Assembly: GCA_029260515.1 (NCBI GenBank)
Contig: JAJDDC010000019.1
Location: 62,001 to 126,000, forward strand
DNA from: Phycisphaerales bacterium
GTDB lineage: Bacteria > Planctomycetota > Phycisphaerae > Phycisphaerales > UBA1924
Reading direction: 5' to 3'
DNA length: 64,000 nt
Shown here: piece by piece, positions 45,101-51,821 of the stretch
How positions within the stretch are numbered: the first letter of the stretch is position 1
Layout of the letters: each line of letters starts with the position of its first letter
Program-made: the position numbers and the translations under genes
The notes under the pieces: generated by a model
Seen by the model: the letters and a program-made list of their open reading frames with translations, nothing else
Told to the model about the DNA's origin: nothing
Databases searched by the model: none

Positions 45101-45820
45101 GCGATCCTGGGCGTGGCCGCGGCGTTCAACGCGATCGAGATCCCCTGGTCGAAGGTCCAGTGGCTCGCCGCGGCGCTGACGTTCGGCCTCGCGTTCGGGC
45201 TCCAGGAGATCTTCGCCAACTTCGTCTCGGGCCTGATCATTCTCGCCGAGCGCCCATTCCGCGTCGGCGATACCGTCACCGTCAACAGCATTACCGGGAG
45301 CGTCTCGCGCATCCGCATGCGCGCGACAACCGTCACCGACTGGGACCTCAAGGAACTCGTGATCCCCAACAAAACGTTCATCACCGGCGAGGTGGTCAAC
45401 TGGACGCTCACCGACACGACGCTCCGCGTGACAATACCCGTCGGGGTCTCCTACTCATCCGACACCGAGAAGGTCGAGCGTGTGCTCCGCGAGATCGCCC
45501 GCACGCACCCGACCGTGCTCGAAGAGCCCAAGCCGCAGGTCCTGTTCCGCGGCTTCGGCGACAGCACCCTCGACTTCGAGCTCCGCGTGTACATCCCCAA
45601 TATCGAGTCTCTCGTGCCCACGCGCCACGCCATGCACCAGCAGATCTTCAAGACGTTCCGCGCCGAGGGCATCGAGATCGCTTTCCCGCAGCGCGACCTG
45701 CACATCCGGTCGGCGGATCCGCTCGCGGAGATGCTGCGCCGCGACGGGGCGCAGCACGTGAGCCCAGACGCGCCCCCGGGAGAGCGCGACACGGGGGCGC
45801 CCCCGGAAAACCGCGTCTAG
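42173..45820 (+). CDS. giant MscS/MscK-type mechanosensitive channel
   Basis: The protein has 1215 residues with a signal peptide (MAVLVVLAFAIAPAVAQ). Residues about 25-510 are a long helical, Glu/Arg/Ala-rich periplasmic region with coiled-coil character. About eight helices precede the pore. A 70-residue low-complexity segment (about 860-930, THTPAPSTNGNDATAGSG-like) interrupts the membrane domain. The MscS core has WLAAALTFGLAFGLQEIFAN, LAERPFRVGDTVTVN, VIPNKTFITGEVVNWTL and the beta domain to FPQRDLHIRS. It protects against hypo-osmotic shock by this family's known activity. Its stop overlaps that of the convergent gene by a CTAG. Confidence 0.87.
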   Translation: MLAHCWRMAVLVVLAFAIAPAVAQPSLIALAGDLDQVSTASIDAALARVNAELAREDISEADRETALRIQENYQRARQALDRAALFRASGAEHATAASEAPVRLAAIREELARAPETPTAEPAPDATVQQLEQQLAQATRDLEAARKDTATLSAEASRRDQRRGEIQDRTTEVRRAREAINDALGAPRADSDPLSFVAARRVSQLAERMAYDDELKALASEAASYDARRDLLPARQDRALRRVQQGEALVGEWQRVVNAKREQDASQAAREALRLRREAARQHPALREFAAQSELLASQGAGDQGLPAKISRTAQLSLEDRARLAAISGARRETEDRVLDSGLNRATGLLLRQQFEGLPEAGELRRQIDETNRELIANEYAMLELRDARRGAGDIDRVVRELLDQAVLNDAEAGSAEIEAVARELAVARRDLLDALIANRDTYHDSLTGMHDTLIALREQTTAYRSFIEEHILWVRSVPGDPLPSSDDIKSAGAWALDTQAWRAELTPALTRLRERWASALWRTAAVLLLLACGAIARRRLRDITKNVGGYRTDSYLLTIRAVFLTAIISAGGPAVLWLLAWTVRAPEIEGVRAMAVGDGLVLAAIVWIPLALLRHTLRPSGLGVSHFRWRPQLTREIRVRLRWFTPIAVLCTFALGVLAQSESEEAYAVIGRAVFTLGMLAMAAFIAGVLRPGGRAMAPILARNGDGWVWRLRYVWYAAATVLPLALAGLAWAGYFYTSLRLEARLENTLVLVLALIGVNALLARWLFIERRRVAVEEARRRRAQAASTDPAAGKGEGAPIDTERLDLPGISTQTRQLFRAGIVITAVLGLLLIWADVTPALRMLDRVQVYPTPVYLDAGARETPEDAAAVHTPTPAPSTNGNDATAGSGTLQGAFTDAAAAGQQATETEGAGTPGEQEPISVTLADLGAALLVLVVTWVVFRNLPGLVEIVLLQRLPLDAGSRYALSTVLRYAIAILGVAAAFNAIEIPWSKVQWLAAALTFGLAFGLQEIFANFVSGLIILAERPFRVGDTVTVNSITGSVSRIRMRATTVTDWDLKELVIPNKTFITGEVVNWTLTDTTLRVTIPVGVSYSSDTEKVERVLREIARTHPTVLEEPKPQVLFRGFGDSTLDFELRVYIPNIESLVPTRHAMHQQIFKTFRAEGIEIAFPQRDLHIRSADPLAEMLRRDGAQHVSPDAPPGERDTGAPPENRV

Positions 45821-47343
45821 TCGCAGCCGGCGCCGAAATCGACGAGGAACTGGAAGATGTCGGAGAAGTCGAGCACACCGAAAGGCTCGGCGCAGTCCAC
45901 AAGCTCGCTCATAGTCGCGAATCCCGTGAGAAACGCGAGCACGTCGGAGAAATCGAGCACGCCCAGGGGCTCGGCCATGTCGGCGCAGCACGGCGGGACG
46001 AGCGCCTCGTCATCCTCGTCCACAGCGCCAGAGTAATTCATGTCGAATACCGAGAAGTCGAGCCCGAACGAGGGGATCACGACAATGTCGTTGATGACGC
46101 CGTCGGCGTCGAGCGATGTGCCGTCGAGCGCTTCGATCTCGTCCTCGAGGCACTTGACGTCGTATTCGTCCGAGACGCCGTTGGCGTTAAAATCCCCGAA
46201 CGCCTCGCCGAACCCGGTGTCGGACCAAACAAAGTGCGCTACGGGCTCCTGGACGGCGTACGCCGTCCCGAAGAGCGCCGTCGCCCGCCACGCCCGGGGG
46301 TCAAAGTAGTCCACCGGGTTCTGCCCCTGCCATCCGTGCAAGAGTGTGTCCAACTCCTCGTCGTTGACGATGTCGGCGATGACCGCGACGAGGACGAACT
46401 CATTGAGCGCCTCTTGGAGCGCAAAGTGGTTGCCGCCGCCAAAGATCGAGTTGGGAAACTGCTGCATCTCGCCCGTGAGAATCGCGGCGCCCTGCATGCT
46501 GATCGGGTAGATCATCTCGACGCGGGTCACATCCTCGGTCTTGTCGTGCGTGAACCGGAGGTCGATCGGCGGGTCGTACCGCCCCTTGCTCGAGGGCCCG
46601 TCACCGAACTGCGTGCCCCCGAAGCACGCGTACTCCTCGACGGCTAGCGAGAGCTGGAAGAACCGCCCGTTGACGATCATCCGCTCGCCCGCGTCAAGGA
46701 TGCCATTTCCGTTGCCGCACTCGCTGACGAGCGTCACGTCCCAGCACCCGCACATCGCCAGCTCGAACTCGGCGCCAGACCGCTCGAAGTAGGGCGCCGT
46801 CTCGAAGTCCGAGTCCCGGTCCCCCTGACGGATGATCGCACGCCCCTCGGGAAAACCAACGGGCGTACGCCCGAACCGCCCGACATTCGCCAGGTACCGC
46901 GTAAGCGCAAACGGGTGGAAGACACCGCCCGTATCCGGGTCGTCGTCGAGATCGAGTTCGAGGTACCCGTACACCGGGCTGAACCCGAAACGGAACGGGG
47001 CGTAGGGCAGCCCGCCCGGGCCGTCGAGATCCAGCGGGCCCGGGGGGTTCACAAGGCCGGCGAACACGAGCTCGATCCGCAGAACATCCGGGCTGTTGGA
47101 GTTATCAACGCTCCCCGTGTACGGGTCCTCGGGTGACGCGGGGAACCAGCCCGAGAGCCTCGCCGACATGAGGTCGGGGAGCGTCGCGCCCGGCGTGATC
47201 ACGCCGTCGGCGCCCGGGTCCGTCAACCGCGTCATCGCGTCCCCCCGCGGGTCGGACCACTCCCCGTCGCCCGCGCGCAGCGCCGGCGCCCCGACGCCGA
47301 TCGCGGCAACACACGCGAGGATGGCGCCACGCCCCGGGTTCAT
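45817..47343 (-). CDS. secreted protein with C-terminal dockerin-like module, last gene of the two-component operon
   Basis: The protein has 508 residues and starts [22 protein letters not shown] (signal peptide). The main part is beta-rich with Asp/Gly turns (DLDGPGGLPYAPFRFGFSP, YLELDLDDDPDTGGVF) and resembles planctomycete proteins with calcium-binding-type repeats (FGDFNANGVSDEYDVKC, LDADGVINDIVV, DMNYSGAVDEDDEAL). The dockerin-like module has CCADMAEPLGVLDFSDV and CAEPFGVLDFSDIFQFL and ends GAGCD. Its ATG overlaps the stop of the sigma54 activator gene (ATGA), so it is likely made from that operon. No enzymatic motif seen. Confidence 0.82.
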   Translation of the reverse strand: MNPGRGAILACVAAIGVGAPALRAGDGEWSDPRGDAMTRLTDPGADGVITPGATLPDLMSARLSGWFPASPEDPYTGSVDNSNSPDVLRIELVFAGLVNPPGPLDLDGPGGLPYAPFRFGFSPVYGYLELDLDDDPDTGGVFHPFALTRYLANVGRFGRTPVGFPEGRAIIRQGDRDSDFETAPYFERSGAEFELAMCGCWDVTLVSECGNGNGILDAGERMIVNGRFFQLSLAVEEYACFGGTQFGDGPSSKGRYDPPIDLRFTHDKTEDVTRVEMIYPISMQGAAILTGEMQQFPNSIFGGGNHFALQEALNEFVLVAVIADIVNDEELDTLLHGWQGQNPVDYFDPRAWRATALFGTAYAVQEPVAHFVWSDTGFGEAFGDFNANGVSDEYDVKCLEDEIEALDGTSLDADGVINDIVVIPSFGLDFSVFDMNYSGAVDEDDEALVPPCCADMAEPLGVLDFSDVLAFLTGFATMSELVDCAEPFGVLDFSDIFQFLVDFGAGCD

Positions 47344-48812
47344 CGCTCCGCCATCTCCTTGATCTTCTCGTCGAGGCCGTACCGCTCGATCCGGTAACGG
47401 AAGCTGCTGCGTTGCATCCCGATCAGACGTGCCGCCTTCGAGACATTGCCCCGCGTCGCCTCGAGGGCCTGGACCATCAGCTCGCGTTCGACCTCCTCGG
47501 CCTTGTGAATGCCGTGGTCAAAGTCGAAGTGCAGCCGCCCGTTGCCCGTGGCCGCCGCCACGACACGCTGGGCCTGGGCGCCGCCCCTGAGCACCAGGTC
47601 GCCCGGCCCGACCCTGTCGGACTCGCACAACATCGCGGCCCGCTGCATCGAGTTGATCAGCTCGCGGACGTTCCCGGGCCACGCATGCGAGCGGATCGCG
47701 CGCTCGGCCTCGGGCGTGAACTGACACCCGCCCAGCCCGTACTCGCCACGGAACCGCGCCAGCATCTCGCGGGCGATCAGGATCGCGTCGTCGCCGCGCT
47801 CGCGCAACGCCGGGACCTCGACCGTAAACGCGTTGAGTCGGTAGAGCAGGTCCGAGCGGAAGACGCCCTCTCCGGCCTCTTTCTCCAGGTCGTGGTTGGT
47901 TGCGGCGATCACGCGGCACCGGGCCGAGCGCTCGCGCGTCCCGCCCACACGCCGGAACCTGCCGTGCTCGAGGAACAGCAGGATCTTCGCCTGCATCTCC
48001 AGGGGCATGTCGCCGATCTCGTCGAGGAACAGCGTGCCCCCGTCGGCCATTTCGACCAGACCCTCGCGCGCGGCGCGCGCGTCGGTGAACGCGCCCTTCT
48101 CGTGCCCGAACAGCTCGGACTCGACCAGCGTCGCGGGCAACGACGAGCAGTTGACATGCACGAAGGGCGTCTTGTCAGCGTCCTCGCTCGCCGCCCGATG
48201 GATATGCCTCGCGAGCACGCCCTTGCCCGAGCCGGTCTCGCCGACGAGCAGCACGGTCGGCAGCGACTTGCCGCCGCCGACCGTGCCACCGTCTGCGCCC
48301 TCGCTCTCCTCCAGCGTGGGCGTCGGGAGCCGTGCGACGCGCTCCGCGAGCTCGAGCGTCCTTGTCCACGACCCGCTCTCTCCGAGCGGACGCTCGAGGG
48401 ACTTGCGTGCGCTCGCCTGTCGCTCGAACAGACGCAGGCGGCGCTTGATCTCTCGTTGCTCTAGCAAACGGTCGGCCAGGATCACCAGCTCGTCCAGGCT
48501 CACCGGTTTTTGCAGGTAGTCGTCTGCGCCCAGCTTCATCGCATGGACCGCGCTCTCGATCGTCCCGTACGCCGTCATCACGACGATCGCCCCGTCGAAT
48601 CCGTCGCCCCGCAGCCGCTCGACGGCCGCCGTCCCGTCCCCATCGGGCAGGTGCAGGTCGGTCAAGACCAGGTCGAAGGCCAGACGCTCGGCGGTCTCCA
48701 GCCCGCCGCCGAGCGTCCCGGCCTCCTCGACCTGATGGCCACGCTTGGACAGTGCCTTGCAGACGGAGAACCTGATGTTCTCCTCATCCTCGATGACCAG
48801 AATCTTGGCCAT
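47340..48812 (-). CDS. NtrC-family sigma54 response regulator
   Basis: The protein has 490 residues. Receiver domain with phosphoacceptor D52 in [11 protein letters not shown] and the DD pair in VIEDEEN. The AAA+ domain has Walker A GETGSGKG (191-198), Walker [13 protein letters not shown], and the sigma54 contact loop GAFTDA at 240-245, a variant of GAFTGA. A Fis-type helix-turn-helix ends the protein ([20 protein letters not shown]). It should activate RpoN-dependent genes after phosphorylation by the adjacent kinase; the genes overlap by 29 bp. Confidence 0.93.
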   Translation of the reverse strand: MAKILVIEDEENIRFSVCKALSKRGHQVEEAGTLGGGLETAERLAFDLVLTDLHLPDGDGTAAVERLRGDGFDGAIVVMTAYGTIESAVHAMKLGADDYLQKPVSLDELVILADRLLEQREIKRRLRLFERQASARKSLERPLGESGSWTRTLELAERVARLPTPTLEESEGADGGTVGGGKSLPTVLLVGETGSGKGVLARHIHRAASEDADKTPFVHVNCSSLPATLVESELFGHEKGAFTDARAAREGLVEMADGGTLFLDEIGDMPLEMQAKILLFLEHGRFRRVGGTRERSARCRVIAATNHDLEKEAGEGVFRSDLLYRLNAFTVEVPALRERGDDAILIAREMLARFRGEYGLGGCQFTPEAERAIRSHAWPGNVRELINSMQRAAMLCESDRVGPGDLVLRGGAQAQRVVAAATGNGRLHFDFDHGIHKAEEVERELMVQALEATRGNVSKAARLIGMQRSSFRYRIERYGLDEKIKEMAER

Positions 48813-50316
48813 TGACGTCGGACCTCTGGCCAGTATTGGCCTTCACCCACCCGGCGTCGAGCGGCATCTGGACCACGAACGCGGCTCCACCAGGCGTCTG
48901 GGCCACGCCCGGGCGGTTTTCCACCCGGATCGTGCCGCCGTGCTGCCTGGCGACTCTCTGAGCAAGGGCAAGTCCGATGCCAGTCCCGCCCGCCTTTGTG
49001 GTGTAGTACGGGCGGAAGATCCGTGTGGCCTCATCCTCGTCCACTCCAGGCCCCTCGTCCGTGATCCGGACCCCCCAGCACGCCGCCGGCGCGTCCGAGA
49101 ACGCCTCAACACGGACCGAGCCCCCGCCCGGCGTCGCGTCGATCGCGTTCGAGATCAACGCCACAAGCGCGTGCTCGAGGTGCTGTCGGTCGAAGGTCGC
49201 CGACGCGGGGGCGCCTGCGGCGTCGAGCACGAGACCCACGCCCCTGCCCTCGGCCGTCGCACGCTGGGCCTCGACCACCTCGATCAGCCACGTGCGCGGC
49301 TCGCAGGGCGAGGGCTCGATCTCCAGGGGCGCCGACGCCCGGAGCATCTGCTGCAACCACACCTCGAAGCGGTCCACCGTCGCGACGATCCGTGTTTGAG
49401 CCTCGCGCACGTCCGTGCCCTCTATCGACTCGTCGCGTGAAATCTCCGCCAGCGAGCGGATCCCCGCCAGCGGAGATCGGAGGTTGTGCACGATCCGGCG
49501 CGCCATCTCCCCCACCGCCGCCAGGCGTTCGCGTTCGACCCGCTCGCGCTGCATGCCGGTGATGGTCTCTGCCATCTCGTTGAACTCCGCGCCCAGCGTG
49601 GACAGCTCGTCCCGGCCCGCGACACGCACCCGGTGCGACAGGTCCCCGGACCCGAACCGGACCGCCGCCGCGCGCAGCTCACCCACCGGTCGGAGCACCC
49701 AGCGCCGCACGAACAGCACGCCCAGCACGACGCACACCAGCGTCATCAGCACAGATATCGCCAGGACGAACAGCGCCCGGCCGCGCAGGTCCTCGCCGAA
49801 ATCGACGGCCAGCGCCGCGTCCGTGATGATCCGACCCTGTACACGCTGCGTCAGCTCGAGCGTCTGGACGATCTGCGCGCCGAGTTGCTCGCCGGCCCGC
49901 GGGTCGCCGTCGAACCACTGCCCACCCAGCTCGCGGACACGCCGAGTCCGTTCACGCAGGTTGCGCGTCGTGCTCACTCCCGAGCGGAGGCGGAACGTCG
50001 GCATCTCCTCGAGCGCGTCGAGGCGGTCCTCGACGTCCTGCGTCGCCGCGAAAAACGCGTTGCGTCGTGTTATGTCGGGCGCGTCGGGCAGCACGACGCG
50101 ACCGTCGGCCCCGCGCAGCATCCCGATCGCGGCGGACTGACGCTCCACCCCCGCCCGCGCCCCGTGCAAGCCGTCGAGCACGTGCTGCATCGAGTCCAGC
50201 GGCCAAGCCAGTTCGCGTTCGAGCGTACGGATCGCCCACCACGCCGTGGCGACGTTGATCGCGACGGCCAGGCCGAGGACGGCCATGAGGCCCAGAAACT
50301 TGACCTGGAGCTTCAT
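48784..50316 (-). CDS. membrane sensor histidine kinase
   Basis: The protein has 510 residues. Helix 1 (about 7-28), a ~150-residue extracytoplasmic domain without recognised fold, helix 2 (about 181-203), then HAMP (RRWVLRPVGELRAAAVRFGSGDL). The dimerisation/phosphorylation motif is RRIVHNLRSPLAGIRSL with H277. The ATPase domain has ALISNAIDATPGGG, DEGPGVDED and GGTGIGLALAQRVARQHGG. Upstream the prepilin gene ends 12 bp before the ATG. The partner is the NtrC-type regulator immediately downstream. Confidence 0.92.
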   Translation of the reverse strand: MKLQVKFLGLMAVLGLAVAINVATAWWAIRTLERELAWPLDSMQHVLDGLHGARAGVERQSAAIGMLRGADGRVVLPDAPDITRRNAFFAATQDVEDRLDALEEMPTFRLRSGVSTTRNLRERTRRVRELGGQWFDGDPRAGEQLGAQIVQTLELTQRVQGRIITDAALAVDFGEDLRGRALFVLAISVLMTLVCVVLGVLFVRRWVLRPVGELRAAAVRFGSGDLSHRVRVAGRDELSTLGAEFNEMAETITGMQRERVERERLAAVGEMARRIVHNLRSPLAGIRSLAEISRDESIEGTDVREAQTRIVATVDRFEVWLQQMLRASAPLEIEPSPCEPRTWLIEVVEAQRATAEGRGVGLVLDAAGAPASATFDRQHLEHALVALISNAIDATPGGGSVRVEAFSDAPAACWGVRITDEGPGVDEDEATRIFRPYYTTKAGGTGIGLALAQRVARQHGGTIRVENRPGVAQTPGGAAFVVQMPLDAGWVKANTGQRSDVNGQDSGHRG

Positions 50317-50328
50317 CCGATCGCCAGG

Positions 50329-51117
50329 TTACCGCACAGGCTGGTAGCCCCACAGCCACTGCGTCTCGCCGGCCGGGTCGGACGAGGAGAGCACGTGCCC
50401 CCCGACGAAAGCGACGTTGACCTTCCCGTTGTGGCGGGCGTCAGGGAACCAGAACTGGTTGCCCGAGTACGGGCCCGTCGAGTCCAGCGACGGCGCCGAG
50501 TACAGGGCGCTGGCCCGGCTCGACCGGGCCCGGGCGCCGTCCACGTCGATCGCAAGCGGGACGGTCGGGTTGTCCGCGATCCGCTCGTTCATCCGCGTGG
50601 GGAACAGGCGGGGCGAGCCGATCTGCGGGAGCGTGAGCTCGGCCTTGTGCAGACGCATGTTGAACGCGAAGGAGGTGTTCTCCGGCGGCAGAACCGCACC
50701 CTCCGAGCACGGCGCGTTCGGCCGCAGCTGGACCGAGCCGCGGATCTCGGGGCAGCGCATCGGGTCCGTGCCCTGCGCGTCGGGGATGCTGTGCACCTCG
50801 CCCTCGCCGTACCGCCAGAACTCGTCGACGCCGTACTGGCTCTCCTGGAATGTTTCGATGGTGAACGAGTCGCCCGGGAGGCGCTCGTCGTGTCCCCGGT
50901 CGCCGTGCAGCGAGGCGTCGGCGAAGACCGTGAAGTCGAACGCGGTCGCCCGCAGCGACATCTGGCACTTGAACGCCCGGGCCGAGCCCATCGTCGAGCC
51001 CAGCGCCGGGAGCAGGATGGAGATGAGCAGCGCGATGATCCCCAGAGAGACCAGCACCTCGACGAGGGTGAACCCCCCGCGCTTCCCCGCCCGAACTGTG
51101 TTGTGCGCTCGTCGCAT
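50329..51117 (-). CDS. prepilin-type N-terminal methylation domain protein, first gene of the two-component operon
   Basis: The protein has 262 residues from the ATG at 51117. Leader MRRAHNTVRAGKRGG|FTLVEVLVSLGIIALL, cleaved after G15 with Glu at +5. The mature part differs from the other prepilins in the window: SARAFKCQMSLRATAFDFTV, DPMRCPEIRGSVQLRP, ENTSFAFNMRLHKAEL, KVNVAFVGGHVLSSSDP, a GGHV pattern like the DG/GH ending of DUF1559-type pseudopilins. It lacks the C-terminal TRxG motif. A role as a sensory or export partner of the kinase is inferred only from position. Confidence 0.85.
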   Translation of the reverse strand: MRRAHNTVRAGKRGGFTLVEVLVSLGIIALLISILLPALGSTMGSARAFKCQMSLRATAFDFTVFADASLHGDRGHDERLPGDSFTIETFQESQYGVDEFWRYGEGEVHSIPDAQGTDPMRCPEIRGSVQLRPNAPCSEGAVLPPENTSFAFNMRLHKAELTLPQIGSPRLFPTRMNERIADNPTVPLAIDVDGARARSSRASALYSAPSLDSTGPYSGNQFWFPDARHNGKVNVAFVGGHVLSSSDPAGETQWLWGYQPVR

Positions 51118-51220
51118 GGTGTCGCCGCGACCGCGGCCCAGAGATCGATACCAATAATATCCGCCAGGGCAGCGCCCACGGATCGCCCAGTTCCACATTG
51201 AACACCGAATTCGCGCCTTG

Positions 51221-51256
51221 GGGCCCTGGTGGCCACAGTACTGGCCACGAGGGCCC
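51221..51256. repeat. 15-bp inverted repeat
   Basis: GGGCCCTGGTGGCCA (51221-51235) pairs with TGGCCACGAGGGCCC (51242-51256) with one mismatch and a 6-bp centre (CAGTAC). It contains nested GGGCCC and TGGCCA palindromes. It is about 105 bp upstream of the prepilin start and could be an operator or part of a structured leader. Confidence 0.75.
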
Positions 51257-51291
51257 AAAAAGGGCGAAGGCCGGCTCCGTCCGAGCCGGCC
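51257..51291 (-). terminator. terminator-like hairpin on the minus strand without an obvious upstream gene
   Basis: Perfect 9-bp stem GGCCGGCTC (51269-51277) with GAGCCGGCC (51283-51291), then on the minus strand TTCGCCC and TTTTT (51261-51257). The 7-nt gap before the T-run is longer than usual. It would stop a minus-strand transcript begun in the 51.3-51.8 kb region, or attenuate the prepilin operon. Confidence 0.45.
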
Positions 51292-51821
51292 CTCGCGAGG
51301 GGGGGGACCTGTAGAAAAAAATCGTGGTACTCGCCGCGGCCCTAGCACATACACGCGGCGGTTTGCGAGGGGCCTTCCCGGACATCCCCGGATGGCGGCA
51401 ACTCTTCGCCGCCCTGGGAACGCCCGGACTCAAGTGTGGTCAGGAATATGGATCTGCGGCCTGAAGACGAGATCACGCCCGGCCCGGCCCGATGGACCGG
51501 GCCGGGACAACGCCCCATGCGACCGGCGCCCCCACCACGGGCCCCATCGCCCTGGCGGAGTGCTCTGTCGTCGAACATGGGTGTCGCCGCACGCATGGTC
51601 TCTCCTTCTCCCATCCTCCGAGACAGGTGGACCGGCGCCACGCCGATACCGGCATGGCGCATCGTCCGTCTCGATATGCAACGACGGCGCCAAAGACTGC
51701 GCAGCCCACACAGCGACCTCGTATGCCCGCTTCGGCCGTGCCTGGCCGCGACCGGCTACTCCTGCCGCCGCGGAACCGGAGCGCTCGGCAGGCGTTCGGC
51801 TTCCGCTATCCTCATGTAGCC

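Larger units (their letters stand above)
51118..51821. other. 704-bp non-coding gap with several hairpins
   Basis: The gap between divergent genes holds no convincing protein gene. A minus-strand ORF at 51342-51596 (84 codons, AAGGAGAG before its ATG) has atypical codons and no family match. The gap holds a long inverted repeat (51221-51256), a minus-strand terminator-like hairpin (51257-51291), an 8-G run at 51299-51306 followed by A7, and a 9-bp GC stem at 51483-51506. Promoters for both flanking operons must lie here; a TATCCT at about 51806 might serve the kinases. Confidence 0.6.

Noticed and set aside
43654..46647. 997-codon plus-strand open frame across the channel and dockerin genes
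   Set aside because: Arg/Ala/Pro-rich shadow frame that crosses two real genes of opposite strand; no motif and no ribosome site.
51342..51596. 84-codon minus-strand ORF with a good ribosome site
   Set aside because: Codon use is unlike the neighbours (AGA, ATA and mixed third positions) and no family is visible. Kept only as a note in the gap description.
47340..51821. RpoN -24/-12 promoter inside or just before the two-component operon
   Set aside because: No GG-N10-GC element with the wider TGGCAC-N5-TTGC context could be found by eye in the intergenic parts.
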